This document shows positions 8,739 through 16,378 of a stretch of DNA of 64,000 nt, in pieces; the stretch's first letter is position 1, and every line of letters begins with the position of its first letter. Below the pieces are notes generated by a model. The model had not been told where the DNA came from and searched no databases. It saw only the letters and a list, made by a program, of their open reading frames with translations. The DNA is taken from contig CAVTBE010000005.1 of assembly GCA_963732845.1 (NCBI GenBank), forward strand, positions 62,001-126,000, written 5' to 3'. A program made the translations under genes and the position numbers. The DNA is from CAVSRC01 sp963732845. GTDB taxonomy: Bacteria > Pseudomonadota > Alphaproteobacteria > Rhizobiales > Kaistiaceae.

Positions 8739-9278
8739 ATGGGGCGTTCCGGAATCGTTGCAGCGGGCCTCGCTGTGCTTGCCGTCATGGCGGCGAAGCC
8801 GGCGGTGGCCGCGACTTTCGAGAGCCTGCTGGCGACGCGCTGGACGTGGGCGGAGAGCGTCGACCGCATCACCGACCAGAAGGTCAGTCGCGCCTATCTG
8901 ATGACCACCGAGATCGCGGACATGATGGCCGGCCGCGAGGAGGTGCGCCTCGCCCTCACCTGCACCGGCGGCAAACCGGTCATGGACATCGACTGGAGCT
9001 TCAAGGCCGCCGGCAAGGTGCATCTGACGCTGGAATACCGCTTCGCCGGTCAACCCGGCCGCAGGCTGGAGGGGCGCACCGTCAACCGCACCAGCCAGCG
9101 CGTGACCGACCTCGCCGGCATCCGCCGGTTCCTTGCCGATGCGCGAACCTCGGACCGGCTGCGCCTCAGGGTAACCTCGGACCTCTATGGCGTCGTCGAG
9201 GCGACCTTCAGGGCGGCGGCCGGCGCCGACATCGTGCGCCGCTTCACCGCCGCCTGCCCCATCGCCACGCCGCGCTAG
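8739..9278 (+). CDS. hypothetical exported protein
   Basis: 179 residues with an AGGAG ribosome site. The N-terminus is a typical Sec signal peptide (basic MGR, hydrophobic run to about residue 20, cleavage near KPAVA-AT). The mature part has two cysteines, in LTCTGGKP (about residue 75) and TAACPIA (about 173), which could form a disulfide. I do not recognise a family. It is divergent from fabD and converges with the deacetylase gene, sharing four bases at the stops. Confidence 0.75.
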   Translation: MGRSGIVAAGLAVLAVMAAKPAVAATFESLLATRWTWAESVDRITDQKVSRAYLMTTEIADMMAGREEVRLALTCTGGKPVMDIDWSFKAAGKVHLTLEYRFAGQPGRRLEGRTVNRTSQRVTDLAGIRRFLADARTSDRLRLRVTSDLYGVVEATFRAAAGADIVRRFTAACPIATPR

Positions 9279-10261
9279 CCTTTCCTGCCGGGCGGAGCCG
9301 GCGCGCCATGCGCCAGCCTGGCATCGTAGCCGGCCGTATCGCCCAGGCGGGTGATGTAGCAGGCGGTGGCCGCCACGGGCCGGCCGGCCTTGAGAAGCTC
9401 GGCAATGGTGAGGAAGCGATAGCCGTCGGCCTTGAGCTTCGGGATGATGGTGCGCAGCGTCTCGGCCGTATGCGTGCCGCGGCCATTGGCATGCATCACC
9501 ACGATCGAGCCCGGCCGGACGCCGGAGAACACATTGCGCTCGATGGCCCTGGCGCTGGTGCCGTCCGGATCGCCGGAGACCACGTCCCACTGGATGACGA
9601 CGGAGCCGATGGCATTGACGGTCGCCGCACCGGCGGGCGTGCATGAGCCGTACGGGAACCGGAAGAGCCGCATGGGCGCTGCCGGCGCGGTCGCGGCACA
9701 GGCTTTGGCCGCCGCCATGCGGGTCTCGGCGAGCGCCGCCTCGGTCAACAGGATCTCGCTCTCGATGCGGGCCGCCGAAGCGGCGTGCAGATCGGGATGG
9801 GCGAAGCTGTGATTGGCAAGCAGAAAGCGCCGGTCGCCGGCCAGTTGCTCGGCGCGGACCTTGTGCGTCAGCAGCCAGCGGCCCGCCGCGAAGAAGGTGG
9901 CGGCGACGTTCTCGGCGCGCAGAGTGTCGACGACGGCACCGTCATAGCCGGCAATCGGGCTCACCGTCTGGCAGAGATCGAAGGTGAGCGCGATCGCCTT
10001 GTCGCCCGGTGGCAGATCGACCCGGCGGACAATGCCCGCCAGAGCGCCGCTGACGGGCGCCAGGGCCGCTGCCGGCGCCGGCTTGATGAAGGCGTCGGCG
10101 GCCACCGCATGGCGGCGCAGGGCCTCGCCGGGCACGCCAGCGAGCTCTTGCGGCGTCCAGCAGGCGGCGAGCGCCCCGCGTGAGGCCAGGAGCGCACCGG
10201 CACCGCCCACAATACCGGCGATGAGGGCCCGCCGGCTCAATCGTCCGCACTCGGCACACAT
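9275..10261 (-). CDS. Tat-exported polysaccharide deacetylase family protein
   Basis: NodB-homology domain protein, expected to remove acetyl groups from a cell-envelope or extracellular glycan. The start at 10261 is preferred because AGGAA lies upstream and it gives a short twin-arginine signal (LSRRALIAG, then a hydrophobic run ending about residue 32). NodB motifs seen: TFDLCQ (motif 1), NHSFAHP (motif 2), RFPYG (motif 3), QWDVVSGD (motif 4), VVMHANG (motif 5). Motif 1 lacks the second Asp of the usual TFDD. A longer version beginning at 10342 is possible. Confidence 0.85.
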   Translation of the reverse strand: MCAECGRLSRRALIAGIVGGAGALLASRGALAACWTPQELAGVPGEALRRHAVAADAFIKPAPAAALAPVSGALAGIVRRVDLPPGDKAIALTFDLCQTVSPIAGYDGAVVDTLRAENVAATFFAAGRWLLTHKVRAEQLAGDRRFLLANHSFAHPDLHAASAARIESEILLTEAALAETRMAAAKACAATAPAAPMRLFRFPYGSCTPAGAATVNAIGSVVIQWDVVSGDPDGTSARAIERNVFSGVRPGSIVVMHANGRGTHTAETLRTIIPKLKADGYRFLTIAELLKAGRPVAATACYITRLGDTAGYDARLAHGAPAPPGRKG

Positions 10262-10336
10262 GGATGAAAGTTCCTGCGGAGTCGCCCGTGGCGATTCCTG
10301 TAGTCCAAAACGCCGGCGAACGCCCATGCAAAATGC

Positions 10337-10364
10337 TTGCAAGCGCCCCGCTTTCGCTTATAAC
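10337..10364 (+). promoter_or_regulatory. candidate sigma-70 promoter for the rpsF operon
   Basis: TTGCAA at 10337-10342 and TATAAC at 10359-10364 are separated by 16 bases, a good match to a housekeeping promoter. Transcription would start near 10371, leaving a leader of about 160 bases before rpsF. That leader holds a short hairpin (AGCCTT...AAGGCT, about 10472-10492). Confidence 0.55.
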
Positions 10365-10532
10365 CACGCCGTCCAGACGGACCCCGGCCGGGGGCTGAAC
10401 GGAAGGCGGCACCCGCCGCAGGATCTCAAGCGATCCGTCTTCCCGTGCTCCTGCTCTCGAAGTGTCATCGAGCCTTTCCTTCAAGAAGGCTTCGACGAGG
10501 CTTAGCGCCGGTTAATATGAGGAAAGGCATCC

Positions 10533-11003
10533 ATGCCCTTATACGAGCATCTCTTTTTGGCGCGGCAGGACGTTTCCGGCCCGCAGGTTGACACCCTTGT
10601 CGAGCAGTTCAAGGGCGTCATCGAACAGGCAGGCGGCAGCGTCCCCAAGGTGGAGAGCTGGGGCCTCAAGTCCCTCGCCTACCGCATCCGCAAGAACCGC
10701 AAGGCCTATTTCACCCTGATGAACTTCGACGCGCCGGCTGCCGCCGTCGCCGAGGTGGAGCGTCAGGAGCGGCTGAACGAGGACGTCATCCGCTCGCTCA
10801 CCATCAAGGTGGACGAGCTGGAGGAAGGCCCCTCGGCGATGATGCAGAAGCGCGACCGCGACGATCGCGGCGAGCGTGGCGGCCGCTTCGGCGATCGCGA
10901 ACGCGGACCGCGCCGCGAGTTCGGCGACCGCGACCGTGGCGACCGGCCGCCGCGTCCGCGCCGCGACGAGAGCGACGGTGCCAGCGAAGGAGGAGAAAAC
11001 TGA
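10533..11003 (+). CDS. rpsF: 30S ribosomal protein S6
   Basis: Binds 16S rRNA with S18 in the platform of the small subunit. Residues 1-95 are the S6 fold (MPLYEHLFLARQDVS at the start). The last 50 or so residues form a highly charged Arg/Asp/Gly tail (repeated GDRDRG-like units), a feature common in Rhizobiales S6. A GAGGAAAGG ribosome site precedes the ATG. The stop overlaps the rpsR start by one base (TGATG). Confidence 0.97.
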   Translation: MPLYEHLFLARQDVSGPQVDTLVEQFKGVIEQAGGSVPKVESWGLKSLAYRIRKNRKAYFTLMNFDAPAAAVAEVERQERLNEDVIRSLTIKVDELEEGPSAMMQKRDRDDRGERGGRFGDRERGPRREFGDRDRGDRPPRPRRDESDGASEGGEN

Positions 11004-11251
11004 TGGTCGACATCAATCAGTTGCCGACGCGCCGGCCCTTCTTCCGCCGTCGCAAGACCTGCCCGTTCTCCGGCGCCAATGCGCCCAAGATCGACTACAA
11101 GGACGTGCGCCTGCTGCAGCGCTACATCTCTGAGCGCGGCAAGATCGTGCCGGCGCGCATTACCGCGGTATCGGCGCCCAAGCAGCGCGAGCTGGCGCGA
11201 GCGATCAAGCGGGCCCGCTTCCTCGGCCTGCTGCCGTATGTGATCAAGTGA
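11003..11251 (+). CDS. rpsR: 30S ribosomal protein S18
   Basis: 82-residue small-subunit protein and partner of S6. Family segments seen are RRKTCPFSG, KIDYKDVRLLQRYISERGKI and the basic tail with RAIKRARFLGLLPY. An AGGAGA ribosome site lies within the end of rpsF, consistent with coupled translation. Confidence 0.97.
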   Translation: MVDINQLPTRRPFFRRRKTCPFSGANAPKIDYKDVRLLQRYISERGKIVPARITAVSAPKQRELARAIKRARFLGLLPYVIK

Positions 11252-11265
11252 AGATGTGAATAGTG

Positions 11266-11316
11266 AATGGTGAATGGCCGTTAGCGGTGCCGTTCACCAC
11301 TTCACCATTCACCATT
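11266..11316. repeat. 12-bp inverted repeat after rpsR
   Basis: aatggtgaatgg (11266-11277) and ccattcaccatt (11305-11316) pair perfectly across a 27-base loop; the arms are themselves made of short tandem units (tgaatgg). It starts about 15 bases after the rpsR stop. There is no strong U-tract after it, so it may be a repeat-type palindrome or a transcript-processing site rather than a terminator. Confidence 0.5.
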
Positions 11317-11382
11317 TTCCAGTTGGGGCACGGCGGTCTTTGTGGCTGACCTGCCCCTAACCGCTCGAAAGGCGGGACAGCG

Positions 11383-12336
11383 ATGATACAGGTGATCCTG
11401 GTTGGCATTGCAGCGGGTATTGGCGCGGCGCTGATGTTTCTGGCGCCGGTCGGTGGGACCGTGCTCGCCTTCCCGCTCTTCATCCTCACCGGCCTGCCCA
11501 TCGGGCTTGCCGGCCTCGGCTGGGGCACGACGGCCGGCGCCGTGGCGGTCATCGCCGGGACGCTGACGATCTTCGCGGCGCTGTCGACCATGGGAGCGGC
11601 GACCTTCCTGCTGCTCTTCGCCGTGCCGGTCTTCTGGATCGCGCGGCTTGCCCTGATGTCGCGCCCGGTCGCCGGCGCCGCTCCCGACGCGCCGCGCGAA
11701 TGGTATCCGCTCGGCCGCATGCTGGGGCATCTGGCGATCACGGTTGCCGTCGGCGTGGTGCTTGTCGGCATCCTCATCGGCTTCGACCGCGCGACCCTGA
11801 CGCCGGAAGTCACCCGGGCGTTGGTCGACCTGTTCGCCGCCATGAACACGACAGGCAATCCGCCGACAGCCGCCGAAGTGGCGCCGTTCGTGCAGTTCTA
11901 CCTGGCCATCATGCCCTTCTCGGTCGGCGCAATGCTGGTGTTCATCCTCACTTTCGACCTGTGGCTGGCGGCCGTCGTGGCGCGCATGTCGGGCCGCCTG
12001 CAGCGGCCGCGCGAGACGATGTGGGGCGTGGACCTGCCGAATCAGGCACTGGCCGCGCTCGCCGGCGTCACCCTGCTGGCCTTCCTCCTGCCCGGCGTCG
12101 GCGGCGAGGTGGCGCGGGTCTTCGCCGGGGCGCTTGCCGGCGCCGCGGCGCTCACCGGGCTGGCCGTGATGCACGCCCTCACGACGGGCTTCGGCGGCCG
12201 TACAGTCCTTCTCGTCGTCGTCTATGCGCTGATCCTGTTCTCCGGCCTGCCGCTGATCGTTTTTGCCCTGCTGGCGGTCGTCGAAGCCGTCTTCCATCTC
12301 CGCGCCCGCCGCTTCAAGGGCGTGCCCCCGCAATAA
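11383..12336 (+). CDS. DUF2232 family multi-pass membrane protein
   Basis: 317 residues with about eight hydrophobic segments (near residues 5-25, 28-50, 55-75, 105-130, 180-205, 225-245, 250-270, 275-300). Proteins of this family lie between rpsR and rplI in many alphaproteobacteria; the biochemical role is unknown. The position in the ribosomal operon supports co-transcription, with rplI starting 30 bp downstream. Confidence 0.85.
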   Translation: MIQVILVGIAAGIGAALMFLAPVGGTVLAFPLFILTGLPIGLAGLGWGTTAGAVAVIAGTLTIFAALSTMGAATFLLLFAVPVFWIARLALMSRPVAGAAPDAPREWYPLGRMLGHLAITVAVGVVLVGILIGFDRATLTPEVTRALVDLFAAMNTTGNPPTAAEVAPFVQFYLAIMPFSVGAMLVFILTFDLWLAAVVARMSGRLQRPRETMWGVDLPNQALAALAGVTLLAFLLPGVGGEVARVFAGALAGAAALTGLAVMHALTTGFGGRTVLLVVVYALILFSGLPLIVFALLAVVEAVFHLRARRFKGVPPQ

Positions 12337-12366
12337 TCCCGAATGTCTCGAACGGAGTGAACCGCC

Positions 12367-12963
12367 ATGGAAGTCATCCTGCTTGAACGCATCGCCCGGC
12401 TCGGCCAGATGGGCGACGTCGTGCGCGTGCGCGACGGCTATGCCCGTAACTTCCTGCTGCCGCAGGGCAAGGCGCTGCGCGCCAACGAAGACAACCGCAA
12501 GCGCTTCGAGGCCGAGCGCGTCCATCTCGAGGCGCGTGACCTCGAGCGCCGCCAGGAGGCCGAGGCGGTCGCCGCCAAGCTGGAAGGCCAGTCCTTCGTT
12601 CTGGTCCGCCAGGCGGGCGAGACCGGCCAGCTCTACGGCTCGGTCACCGCGCGCGACCTTGCCGAGGCGATGGATGCCGGCGGCTTCACCGTGAACCGCA
12701 GCCAGATCGACCTCAACCAGCCGCTCAAGACCATCGGAATGCACAGGGTGCTGATCGCCCTCCATCCCGAGGTCGCGGCCCATGTCATCGCCAATGTGGC
12801 GCGCAGCGAGGACGAGGCCGAGCGTCAGGCGCGCGGTGAGGACGTCACGCGGGCCGGTGCCGGCGAGGAGGAAGAGGCGGGCGAGGCCCTGGCCGAAGGC
12901 GAAGACGCCCCGGCGGAAGGCGACGAGGCTGCCGCGGAGGCCGAAGAAGCTGCGGAATCTTAA
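12367..12963 (+). CDS. rplI: 50S ribosomal protein L9
   Basis: L9 binds 23S rRNA domain V and reaches out of the subunit. The N-terminal domain shows MEVILLERIARLGQMGD, VRDGYARNFLLP and a long linking helix; the C-terminal RNA-binding domain follows to about residue 150. The final 45 residues or so are an acidic Glu/Ala-rich tail, longer than the roughly 150 residues of many bacterial L9 proteins. A GGAGTG ribosome site precedes the ATG. Confidence 0.97.
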   Translation: MEVILLERIARLGQMGDVVRVRDGYARNFLLPQGKALRANEDNRKRFEAERVHLEARDLERRQEAEAVAAKLEGQSFVLVRQAGETGQLYGSVTARDLAEAMDAGGFTVNRSQIDLNQPLKTIGMHRVLIALHPEVAAHVIANVARSEDEAERQARGEDVTRAGAGEEEEAGEALAEGEDAPAEGDEAAAEAEEAAES

Positions 12964-13008
12964 CATGCCGGCAATGGGTTGAGACCAAACCTAATTAGGG
13001 ACTATCAT

Positions 13009-13034
13009 CCGCCGGCGTCGCGGGTCGCCGGCGG
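13009..13034 (+). terminator. strong GC hairpin after rplI
   Basis: ccgccggcg (13009-13017) and cgccggcgg (13026-13034) form a perfect 9-bp stem with an eight-base loop, 46 bases past the rplI stop and 50 bases before the next gene. No T-run follows, so any termination would need Rho; it could instead act as a leader structure for the downstream gene. Confidence 0.4.
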
Positions 13035-13084
13035 AGGCGGTCCTCGCAGGGGGAAGGTTTGCGACGGCCTGGACTGATAATCCG

Positions 13085-14341
13085 ATGAATTCCACATTGA
13101 AGTGCTATCTGACGAAGGCGATCCGCAAAGGATCGCTGGAGGTTGTCGACGCCGAGGGCAAGACACACGCTTTCGGCGACGGGCGGCATCGGGCGGTGCG
13201 CGTGCGCTTCACCACCGCCGAAGCCGAAGCGACCGTCATCCGCGATCCCGACCTCAGGCTCGGCGAAGCGTTCTCCGATGGCACTCTGATCGTCGAGCAG
13301 GGGTCGATCTTCGACTTCCTGATGGTGATCTTCGAGAACTTCGACAATGCGCTGCCGCCGTTGTCCATGATCGCCATCAGCGGCTGGCGCCGGCTCACCC
13401 GCCGCTTCCGGCAGATGAACTCGCTCAGCCGGTCGCGCAAGAACATCCATTCCCACTACGATCTCGACGGCCGGCTCTATTCGCTCTTCCTCGGCGCCGA
13501 CCTGCAATATTCCTGCGCCTATTGGGAAGACGGCGTCACCGACCTCGATGTGGCGCAGCTTGCCAAGAAGCGGCATCTGGCGGCCAAGCTCGCGCTGAAG
13601 CCGGGCCAGCGCGTGCTCGACATCGGTTGCGGCTGGGGTGGGCTGGGCCTCTATCTCGCCGAGCATTGCGGCGTCGAGGTCGTCGGCGTGACGCTGTCGG
13701 AGGAGCAGCACGCGGTCGCCAACCGCCGGGCCGAGGAGCTCGGCCTCAAGGACAAGGCCAAATTCCTGCTGCAGGACTACCGCAAGGTCGAAGGACCGTT
13801 CGACCGCATCGTCTCGGTCGGCATGTTCGAGCATGTCGGCGTCGGCTATTTCCGCGCCTTCTTCAGAGCCTGCCGCAGCCTGCTCGCCGACGACGGGTCG
13901 ATGGTGCTGCACTCGATCGGCCGCACCGACGGGCCGGGCGACACCAGTGCGTGGATCCAGCGCTACATCTTCCCGGGCGGCTATATCCCGGCCATATCCG
14001 AGGTCATCCCGGCGGTGGAGAAATCGCGGCTCCTCATCGCCGACATGGAGATCCTGCGACTGCACTACGCCAAGACGCTGCAGGCGTGGCGCGAGTGCTT
14101 CCTCGCCCACCGCGAGCAGGTGGTGGCGGTTTACGACGAGCGCTTCTGCCGCATCTGGGAATTCTACCTCGCCGCCTCGCAAGCCGCCTTCGAGATCGGG
14201 CTGATGATGAACTTCCAGATTCAGCTCACCAAGAACCAGTTGGCCGTGCCGCTGACGCGCAACTACATGTTCGAGAATGAAGAGGCGTTGCGGGCCAGAG
14301 ACGGCGATTCGGCGATACCGCTGAAGCTCGCCGGGGAATAG
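13085..14341 (+). CDS. cfa: cyclopropane-fatty-acyl-phospholipid synthase family methyltransferase
   Basis: Uses S-adenosylmethionine to add a methylene bridge to unsaturated acyl chains of membrane phospholipids. The 418-residue length fits. The N-terminal lipid-binding region (1-115) is followed by HSHYDL, the YSCAYW motif (about residue 140), the SAM motif VLDIGCGWGGLG (about 178) and the GMFEHVG active-site segment (about 247), then the helical C-terminus. No ribosome site is obvious. The specific product (cyclopropane ring versus another methylated lipid) cannot be decided from sequence. Confidence 0.9.
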   Translation: MNSTLKCYLTKAIRKGSLEVVDAEGKTHAFGDGRHRAVRVRFTTAEAEATVIRDPDLRLGEAFSDGTLIVEQGSIFDFLMVIFENFDNALPPLSMIAISGWRRLTRRFRQMNSLSRSRKNIHSHYDLDGRLYSLFLGADLQYSCAYWEDGVTDLDVAQLAKKRHLAAKLALKPGQRVLDIGCGWGGLGLYLAEHCGVEVVGVTLSEEQHAVANRRAEELGLKDKAKFLLQDYRKVEGPFDRIVSVGMFEHVGVGYFRAFFRACRSLLADDGSMVLHSIGRTDGPGDTSAWIQRYIFPGGYIPAISEVIPAVEKSRLLIADMEILRLHYAKTLQAWRECFLAHREQVVAVYDERFCRIWEFYLAASQAAFEIGLMMNFQIQLTKNQLAVPLTRNYMFENEEALRARDGDSAIPLKLAGE

Positions 14342-14356
14342 GCCCCTCGCCTTCCC

Positions 14357-15376
14357 TCATGCCAGGTGCAGCGACCAGATCAGCAGCACGCTGATCGTGC
14401 CCAGGGTGAGCAGCGACAGCACCACGGCGGCGGTTACGCGACCGCCGGCATTGGCCACGGTGCGCACATCGACGCCGAGGCCCAGCGCCGCCATCGAGAT
14501 GATCGTCAGCCAGGTCGCGACCGTTGCCGCGGGGCCGAGCACGACCGGGGGAATCGCACCGGCGGAGCGCAACACCATCAGCGCCAGGAAGCCGATGACG
14601 AAGAGCGGCACCATCTGGCCGAGGCTCGGCCGGCGCCCGTCCTCGTGCTTGCGGCCGAGGGAGAGTGCGATCACCACCGGCCCCAGCATGAGCACGCGGA
14701 CGAGCTTGACCAGCGTGCCGACATGGACACTGAGGGTGGCGACCGGCGCCGTCGCCGCGATCACCTGCGGCACGGCATAGACGGTGAGACCGGCGAGCAC
14801 GCCATACTGGGTCTCGGAGAGGTGCAACAGCGGCACCAGCGTGGGCAGCAGCAGCACGACGACGACGCCGAGCACCGCCGTGAAGGCGATCGAGGCGGCG
14901 ACATCGCCGGCGGTCGCGCCGATCACCGGGGCGGCAGCGACGATCGCCGAGTTGCCGCAGATGGAATTGCCGCAGGCGACCAGCGTCGCCAGCTTGTGTT
15001 CGAGCCCCAGCGCCCGGCCAATGCCGTAGCTGGCGATAATGGCGACCGAGACCACGCCGACGATGCCGGCGAGCAGCATAGGGCCGGCCGCCATCACCGC
15101 CCGCGCGCTCACCGAGGCCCCGAGCAGCACGACGGCGATCTCGAGCAGCGTCTTGGCGCTGAAGCGGATGCCGAGGCTGAAGCGATCGTCGGGTTGCAGA
15201 GCCGAGCGCACGGCCGTGCCGATGAGGATCGCCAGAACCAGGCTCTCCAGCCAGGCGCGCCCGAACAGACGGACCTCGCCATATTCGAGGCCGACGGCGG
15301 CGAGGGTGACGAGGATGCTCAAGGCCGTTCCGGGCAACAGGGGAAGCATGCGCGCGGCGAATCGCGTGGTGGGCAT
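14357..15376 (-). CDS. YeiH family (UPF0324) putative sulfate exporter
   Basis: Integral membrane protein of 339 residues with about ten hydrophobic helices, from the YeiH/UPF0324 family. The family motif ACGNSICGNSAI is at about residue 135. Some relatives are linked to sulfonate or taurine metabolism; substrate here is unknown. A GGAG ribosome site precedes the ATG. It is divergent from a LysR-type regulator, the usual arrangement for this family. Confidence 0.88.
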   Translation of the reverse strand: MPTTRFAARMLPLLPGTALSILVTLAAVGLEYGEVRLFGRAWLESLVLAILIGTAVRSALQPDDRFSLGIRFSAKTLLEIAVVLLGASVSARAVMAAGPMLLAGIVGVVSVAIIASYGIGRALGLEHKLATLVACGNSICGNSAIVAAAPVIGATAGDVAASIAFTAVLGVVVVLLLPTLVPLLHLSETQYGVLAGLTVYAVPQVIAATAPVATLSVHVGTLVKLVRVLMLGPVVIALSLGRKHEDGRRPSLGQMVPLFVIGFLALMVLRSAGAIPPVVLGPAATVATWLTIISMAALGLGVDVRTVANAGGRVTAAVVLSLLTLGTISVLLIWSLHLA

Positions 15377-15418
15377 GGGCGGCTCCGGTTGAAGGAGACC
15401 GCAGGATGGTCAAGCTCT

Positions 15419-15472
15419 TTCGTTCAATCCATCGAAATTAATGCTATGTTTCATTCGATTGGATCGAACGAA
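15419..15472. promoter_or_regulatory. near-palindrome in the yeiH-lysR divergent promoter
   Basis: The 54-bp segment begins ttcgttcaatccatcg and ends cgattggatcgaacgaa: perfect 7-bp ends (TTCGTTC/GAACGAA) and about 15 of 18 matches overall with small offsets. It overlaps the region immediately before the LysR start codon. This is the expected location for an autoregulatory LysR-type binding site; no protein binding can be shown from sequence. Confidence 0.5.
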
Positions 15473-15475
15473 ACC

Positions 15476-16366
15476 ATGACCCTCGACCAGCTTCGCATCT
15501 TTATAGCGGTCGCCGAACGCGAGCACCTGACCAAGGCCGCCGCGGCGCTTCACCTGACCCCGTCGGCGGTCAGCTCTGCCATCCGCGTGCTGGAGGACCG
15601 CTACGGCGCCGCCCTCTTCCACCGGGTCGGCCGCCGCATCGAGCTGACCGAGGCCGGCCGCATCTTCCTCGACGAGGCGCGGGCGACCGTGACGCGGGCA
15701 CAAGCCGCGGAACTGGTTCTGTCGGAACTGGGCGGCCTGCGGCGCGGCACGCTCACCGTCCAGGCCAGCCAGACCATCGCCAGCTACTGGCTGCCGGCGC
15801 GCGTCGTGCGCTTCCATGGGGCGCATCCGGGCATCGACCTCAAGCTGTCGGTCGGCAATACCGAGACAGTCACCAGGGCGGTCATCGACGGCACGGCCGA
15901 GCTCGGGCTGGTGGAGGGCGAGATCGATGCGCCTGTCCTTTCGGCAGTGACGGTCGCGCACGATCAGGTGATCGTCGTGGTGGCGCCGGATCATCCCTGG
16001 GCGGGCCGCCAGGCGCTGCCAGCCGACGAGATCCTCACCATGCCGTGGGTGCTGCGCGAACCGGGCTCGGGCACGCGCTCCGCCTTCGAGACCGCGCTCC
16101 GGCAGACGGGCATGGATCCGGCCGCGCTTGCCATCGCCCTCGAACTGCCCTCCAACGAAGCGGTGCGCTCGGCGGTCGAGCTTGGCGGCGGCGCAACGGT
16201 GGTGTCGGAACTGGTGGTCGCGGCCTATCTCGCTGCCGGGCGGCTGGTGCATGTCCCCTTCGCGATTCCCCCGCGCGCCTTCCGGCTGCTTCGCCACAAG
16301 GAGCGCTACCGCACCAAGGCAAGCCGCGCCTTCGAGGCGGTGCTTGGCGAGCGACAGATCGGTTGA
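15476..16366 (+). CDS. LysR-family transcriptional regulator (YeiE-like)
   Basis: 296 residues. An N-terminal winged helix-turn-helix (about 1-60; MTLDQLRIFIAVAE, HLTPSAVSSAIRVLE) is followed by a periplasmic-binding-protein-like effector domain (about 90-290). The start at 15476 is set by the canonical LysR N-terminus; the frame upstream is open only by chance. It is divergent from the YeiH-type exporter and probably controls it through the palindrome between them. Confidence 0.92.
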   Translation: MTLDQLRIFIAVAEREHLTKAAAALHLTPSAVSSAIRVLEDRYGAALFHRVGRRIELTEAGRIFLDEARATVTRAQAAELVLSELGGLRRGTLTVQASQTIASYWLPARVVRFHGAHPGIDLKLSVGNTETVTRAVIDGTAELGLVEGEIDAPVLSAVTVAHDQVIVVVAPDHPWAGRQALPADEILTMPWVLREPGSGTRSAFETALRQTGMDPAALAIALELPSNEAVRSAVELGGGATVVSELVVAAYLAAGRLVHVPFAIPPRAFRLLRHKERYRTKASRAFEAVLGERQIG

Positions 16367-16378
16367 CCGAGGGGCAAT

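Noticed and set aside
10372..10532. S6:S18-binding autoregulatory leader before rpsF
   Set aside because: A short hairpin exists, but I could not identify the bulged CCG element that defines the known motif, so it is not called.
11302..12966. Long minus-strand open frame opposite DUF2232 and rplI
   Set aside because: Antisense shadow; the plus strand encodes two conserved operon proteins with ribosome sites.
13009..13034. Intrinsic terminator with U-tract after rplI
   Set aside because: The stem is strong but no T-run follows, so it was kept only as a low-confidence hairpin.
14366..15475. Open frame upstream of the LysR start, in frame with it
   Set aside because: It lies antisense to the YeiH gene, is rich in His, Arg and Gln and has no family similarity; the regulator begins at 15476.
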